7,473 nucleotides of DNA from contig CAZFEN010000037.1 of assembly GCA_964517765.1 (NCBI GenBank), positions 1 to 7,473 on the forward strand, given 5' to 3'. The notes below the pieces were generated by a model that saw only the letters and a list, made by a program, of their open reading frames with translations, made no database searches and was not told the origin of the DNA. How positions within the stretch are numbered: position 1 is the stretch's first letter; each line of letters starts with the position of its first letter. This document shows, one piece after another, positions 6,098-7,473 of this stretch. The position numbers and the translations under genes were made by a program. The DNA is from Hydromicrobium sp964517765. Lineage in GTDB: Bacteria > Actinomycetota > Humimicrobiia > Humimicrobiales > Humimicrobiaceae.

Positions 6098-7387
6098 CTA
6101 TTCAAGATCCATCGTTCCCGTAATACCGGTATATATAGATTCTCCCATCTCAAAATAATCACTTCTTACTGTAGTAAATAACACATAAAGCCTGTCACTA
6201 CCTTCAAAGAAAGCTATTGCTGTGGCCCAATCATTATTATCCTGGTCTATATATCTGTATATAAAATCATGAAACGTTATATCATTCCTATTTATAAATT
6301 CATTTTCCTGCACATCAACAACCTCCCAATTATTATCAGATGCAATATCAGAACTCATCTCACCGGCAAAGTCCCTGTACTGATCACTCGGGGGATAATC
6401 ATCTAAAGCACTTGCCATAAAAAGAAAACCTACTGGTAAGTCAATTGATGGTGCAACCAGATTTACTTCAAGGCCTTCGGTACTCTCTGATTCTGTATAT
6501 GTCCAATCATCAGGCATGGAAAATGACACCTCGTATTTATCGTTAGAATACATATTTCCCTGAGTAAAATTATCATCTCCGGCTACTGCCTGGCGTTCTT
6601 CGACAACTTCAAAATCATAAGTGCCATATAAATCATTGTTTAAATAAATTTCCACATTGTATGCGCCGACAGGTATATCTCTGCCCTCTCCTTTAAGAGT
6701 AAATGCCATCCATGCAGGTTCATACAAATCTATATCAAGATTATTTACAGTTTCCACTAACAATTCTCCATTATTATCATACCACTTTGCAGTAAGGCTG
6801 TTTCCGGAAATATAATAATTGATATTTACACATGCGTATATGATCTCAGTTGAAATGAATTGTTCAGTCTTGCTTACGGGAGTAGAATTTTCATCAACTT
6901 CATTTGCCAGTGATACTTCCATTATTTCTATTCCGGGTTCTTCGATCATAAAATTTGCCGTACTTTTTAATTCACCATTATGATAAAAATCAACTTTATA
7001 ATTTCCAAGCGGTATTACTTTAACTTCCTCGGTAGTTGCGATATAAGACATGGCATATCCTTCAAAATAATTACTCTTACCTTCTGAATATTTCAAAGTC
7101 TTATCTAAAATGTTTTCCCCTGTGTCCAGATTTACCCAGTTAAAACGATAATTGTCTTCGCCTCTTGCACCAGAGTAATTAATGATTGCATATATTTTTC
7201 CTATATTGATATCAAATTCATTTTTTTGATCTACAGGCTCGAATGTTTCCTCATTTATATTCTCGCAAATTGTTAAATCCCCGAAAGATAGGTCCGGTTC
7301 GCAGGCTGTAGTTAGAGATGTTAAGCCCAAAATGAAGATTATTGATAACAATATTATTAAAGATTTTTTAAAATTTGCTATTTTCAT
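6098..7387 (-). CDS. Exported (probable lipoprotein) protein with two Ig-like domains and a PsbP-like domain
   Basis: From ATG 7387 this encodes 429 residues. Residues 1-28 are a signal peptide: basic Lys7/Lys8, a hydrophobic stretch at 10-22, then LTTAC. Cys29 would be lipidated, although Thr at -3 is a weak lipobox, so plain secretion is possible. Two repeats of about 110 residues follow, at about 40-151 and 152-264. Each has an IYA strand, an NxW or KW core (Trp84, Trp202), a Gly-Glu turn, and a C-terminal IPxGxYxVxxY strand (125-135, 238-248), which suggests duplicated beta-sandwich domains. Residues about 278-429 start with YEVSFSMPDDWTYTE, the hallmark of PsbP/DcrB-like domains. It is probably a surface or envelope protein of unknown ligand. 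The frame extends 10 codons upstream to a TTG, but that would place extra residues before the signal peptide. A weak AGAG ribosome site precedes ATG 7387. The stop is TAG, followed by a second in-frame TAG and an open tail. Confidence 0.83.
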   Translation of the reverse strand: MKIANFKKSLIILLSIIFILGLTSLTTACEPDLSFGDLTICENINEETFEPVDQKNEFDINIGKIYAIINYSGARGEDNYRFNWVNLDTGENILDKTLKYSEGKSNYFEGYAMSYIATTEEVKVIPLGNYKVDFYHNGELKSTANFMIEEPGIEIMEVSLANEVDENSTPVSKTEQFISTEIIYACVNINYYISGNSLTAKWYDNNGELLVETVNNLDIDLYEPAWMAFTLKGEGRDIPVGAYNVEIYLNNDLYGTYDFEVVEERQAVAGDDNFTQGNMYSNDKYEVSFSMPDDWTYTESESTEGLEVNLVAPSIDLPVGFLFMASALDDYPPSDQYRDFAGEMSSDIASDNNWEVVDVQENEFINRNDITFHDFIYRYIDQDNNDWATAIAFFEGSDRLYVLFTTVRSDYFEMGESIYTGITGTMDLE

Positions 7388-7443
7388 ATTCTCTTTTATG
7401 ATACTAATATTTAGCAATTAATCTATATAATATTTATATATAT

Positions 7444-7471
7444 ATTATACAATTATGTAAATAATAGTCAA
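7444..7471 (-). promoter_or_regulatory. Sigma-70 promoter of the lipoprotein gene
   Basis: On the minus strand TTGACT (7471-7466) and TATAAT (7449-7444) are spaced 16 bp, matching 11 of 12 consensus bases. Transcription would start near 7437, about 50 nt upstream of ATG 7387. The region between is almost pure A/T. Its position places the TTG codon at 7417 inside the transcript, so it does not exclude that start. Confidence 0.65.
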
Positions 7472-7473
7472 AT

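Noticed and set aside
7418..7450. Alternating TA tract at the right edge as a functional repeat
   Set aside because: It is short and irregular and is explained by the A/T-rich promoter region of the lipoprotein gene.

Overview
The window is AT-rich bacterial chromosomal DNA (about one third G+C by eye). The sigma-70-type promoters, the bacterial tRNA-Ser and an intrinsic terminator all point to Bacteria. The low G+C and the gene set would fit a Firmicutes-like or other low-GC anaerobic lineage, but no marker here fixes the phylum. TGA and TAA are used as ordinary stops, so a code that reassigns TGA is unlikely.

Layout, left to right. A tRNA-Ser(GGA) on the minus strand is cut by the left edge and has its own extended -10 promoter. 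A strong, nearly symmetric terminator separates it from two tandem minus-strand genes for multidrug/toxin-type MATE exporters. These are paralogues that align without a gap and are 53% identical by hand count. The left copy has an almost perfect consensus promoter and a leader of about 120 nt. A very AT-rich gap of about 300 nt follows, then a minus-strand gene for a small protein with a zinc ribbon at each end. Divergent from it is a plus-strand atypical SDR (NAD-dependent epimerase/dehydratase family), which converges on a minus-strand HAD hydrolase with only 14 nt between them. The right end is a minus-strand gene for an exported, probably lipid-anchored protein made of two duplicated beta-rich (Ig-like) domains and a PsbP-like C-terminal domain. 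Its promoter lies at the right edge.

The genes look like mostly single-gene transcription units. Good promoter candidates precede the left MATE, SDR, HAD and lipoprotein genes. The two MATE copies are the only clear functional unit, since no convincing terminator lies between them and read-through is possible. No pathway visibly links the exporters, SDR, HAD and lipoprotein.

I found no CRISPR, defence, phage or transposon system. The most unusual signal is at the end of the lipoprotein gene. Its TAG stop is followed by CCA and a second in-frame TAG, after which the same frame stays open for 43 protein-like codons to a TAA. Recent loss of a C-terminal tail or amber read-through could explain it. 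The second most interesting point is that the two MATE paralogues have lost different family-conserved residues.
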